Source of the DNA: Chitinophagaceae bacterium | Lineage (GTDB): Bacteria; Bacteroidota; Bacteroidia; Chitinophagales; Chitinophagaceae | NCBI GenBank assembly: GCA_003455235.1 | Contig: DMRT01000042.1 | Span: 1-6,757 of the forward strand | Length of the DNA: 6,757 bases | Direction: 5' to 3' | Shown here: one piece after another, positions 6,039 through 6,757 of the stretch | Layout of the letters: every line of letters starts with the position of its first letter | How positions within the stretch are numbered: position 1 is the stretch's first letter | Made by a program: the position numbers and the translations under genes | The notes under the pieces: model-generated | The model's database searches: none | Told to the model about the DNA's origin: nothing | Seen by the model: the letters and a program-made list of their open reading frames with translations, nothing else

Positions 6039-6757
6039 TCAGGCCAGTATTAGCTGGTCGCGGCCCGGCCCATTGCTGATGTATTTTACCGGTACGCCCA
6101 GGTAGCTGTTAAGGTATTCAATATATGTTTTCATTTCCCCGGGAAGTTCATCAAATGAAGCACTGGTAGAAATGTCTTTCATCCACCCTTTAAAGGTTTT
6201 GTAAACAGGTTCAATATCTACCTTGTTCATTTGAAAGGGTACAAAATTCCTTTCTTCACCGTTCACTTTATACCCGTTACATACTTTCAATTCGCTGAGG
6301 TTATCCAGGATATCGGCCTTGGTCATAATGATCTGGGTTACCCCGTTCACCATGCAGGCAAACTGAAGCGCCACCAGGTCGATCCATCCGCAGCGGCGGG
6401 GACGGCCGGTGGTACTGCCGAATTCATTTCCGGTTTTGCGGATCAACTCGCCTGTTTCATCGTGCAGTTCAGTGGGAAAAGGCCCGCTTCCGACCCGGGT
6501 GCAGTAGGCTTTTGAAACGCCAAACACTTCCCGGATCTTTTGAGGAGCGATTCCCAAACCGGTACAGACACCGGCCGATATGGTATTGCTGCTTGTTACA
6601 AAGGGAAAGGTTCCAAAATCAACGTCCAGCATACTTCCCTGTGCCCCCTCGGCCAGTACCCGTTTTCCCTGGCTGATTTTTTCATTAATGAAATATTCCC
6701 CGTTTACAATATTGAACTCACGCAGGAATTCAACGGCTTCAAAAAATTCTTCTTCCC
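6039..6757 (-). CDS. purA: Adenylosuccinate synthase, C-terminal part (5' end outside window)
   Basis: About 238 C-terminal residues of adenylosuccinate synthase, which joins IMP and aspartate with GTP hydrolysis in the first committed step to AMP. The frame is open through the right edge of the window (first full codon 6755-6753), so the ATG at 6632 is internal. Motifs seen in order: EGAQG (6636-6650), the GTFPFVTSSNT segment, STRV-type loop CTRVGSGPFPTEL, the aspartate-binding loop TTGRPRR (6393-6413), the guanine-binding TKAD (6312-6323), and the terminal GPGRDQLI. The N-terminal P-loop and catalytic Asp/His are outside the window. The stop is TGA at 6039-6041. The next gene on this strand starts 83 bases downstream with no terminator hairpin visible between them, so readthrough is possible. 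Confidence 0.97.
   Translation of the reverse strand, partial: EEEFFEAVEFLREFNIVNGEYFINEKISQGKRVLAEGAQGSMLDVDFGTFPFVTSSNTISAGVCTGLGIAPQKIREVFGVSKAYCTRVGSGPFPTELHDETGELIRKTGNEFGSTTGRPRRCGWIDLVALQFACMVNGVTQIIMTKADILDNLSELKVCNGYKVNGEERNFVPFQMNKVDIEPVYKTFKGWMKDISTSASFDELPGEMKTYIEYLNSYLGVPVKYISNGPGRDQLILA

Noticed and set aside
1..6757. A new defence, mobile or secondary-metabolite system
   Set aside because: No integrase, transposase, nuclease-helicase set, direct-repeat array, toxin-antitoxin pair or biosynthetic cluster is seen; the genes are mainly conserved housekeeping genes with individual promoters and terminators.

Overview
The window comes from a bacterial chromosome, most likely a member of the Bacteroidota and probably near the Chitinophagaceae. 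That assignment is an inference. It rests on three upstream elements that fit the Bacteroidota -7 consensus TAnnTTTG (before rplS, tatA and the acidic-protein gene), on starts preceded by A/T-rich leaders instead of Shine-Dalgarno sequences, and on the family-level look of the proteins. Genes are densely packed and no mobile element, tRNA, rRNA, CRISPR array or phage gene is visible.

The left two thirds (about 1-4201) run on the + strand. In order they are: the C-terminal end of ribonuclease Y with its intrinsic terminator; the ribosomal protein L19 gene rplS with its own promoter and terminator; a 42-codon lipoprotein gene that is easily missed; tatA of the twin-arginine export pathway with promoter and terminator; and a tightly coupled pair, gatA (Asp/Glu-tRNA amidotransferase subunit A) and a periplasmic lytic transglycosylase, which overlap by the 4 bases ATGA.

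The right third (4205-6757) runs on the - strand. Read in the direction of transcription it is: the C-terminal half of purA (adenylosuccinate synthase), a gene for a very aspartate-rich protein with alternating Lys-rich and Asp-rich blocks, and pabB (aminodeoxychorismate synthase component I, for folate). The lytic transglycosylase and pabB genes face each other tail to tail with only 3 bases between their stop codons.

Functionally this is a housekeeping neighbourhood: RNA turnover, translation, protein export, tRNA-dependent amidation, cell-wall remodelling, folate and purine synthesis. Nothing suggests a single joint pathway, and I do not see a new multi-gene system. The least explained items are the acidic protein, whose last nine residues resemble the C-terminal tip of single-stranded DNA-binding protein, and the tiny basic lipoprotein upstream of tatA.
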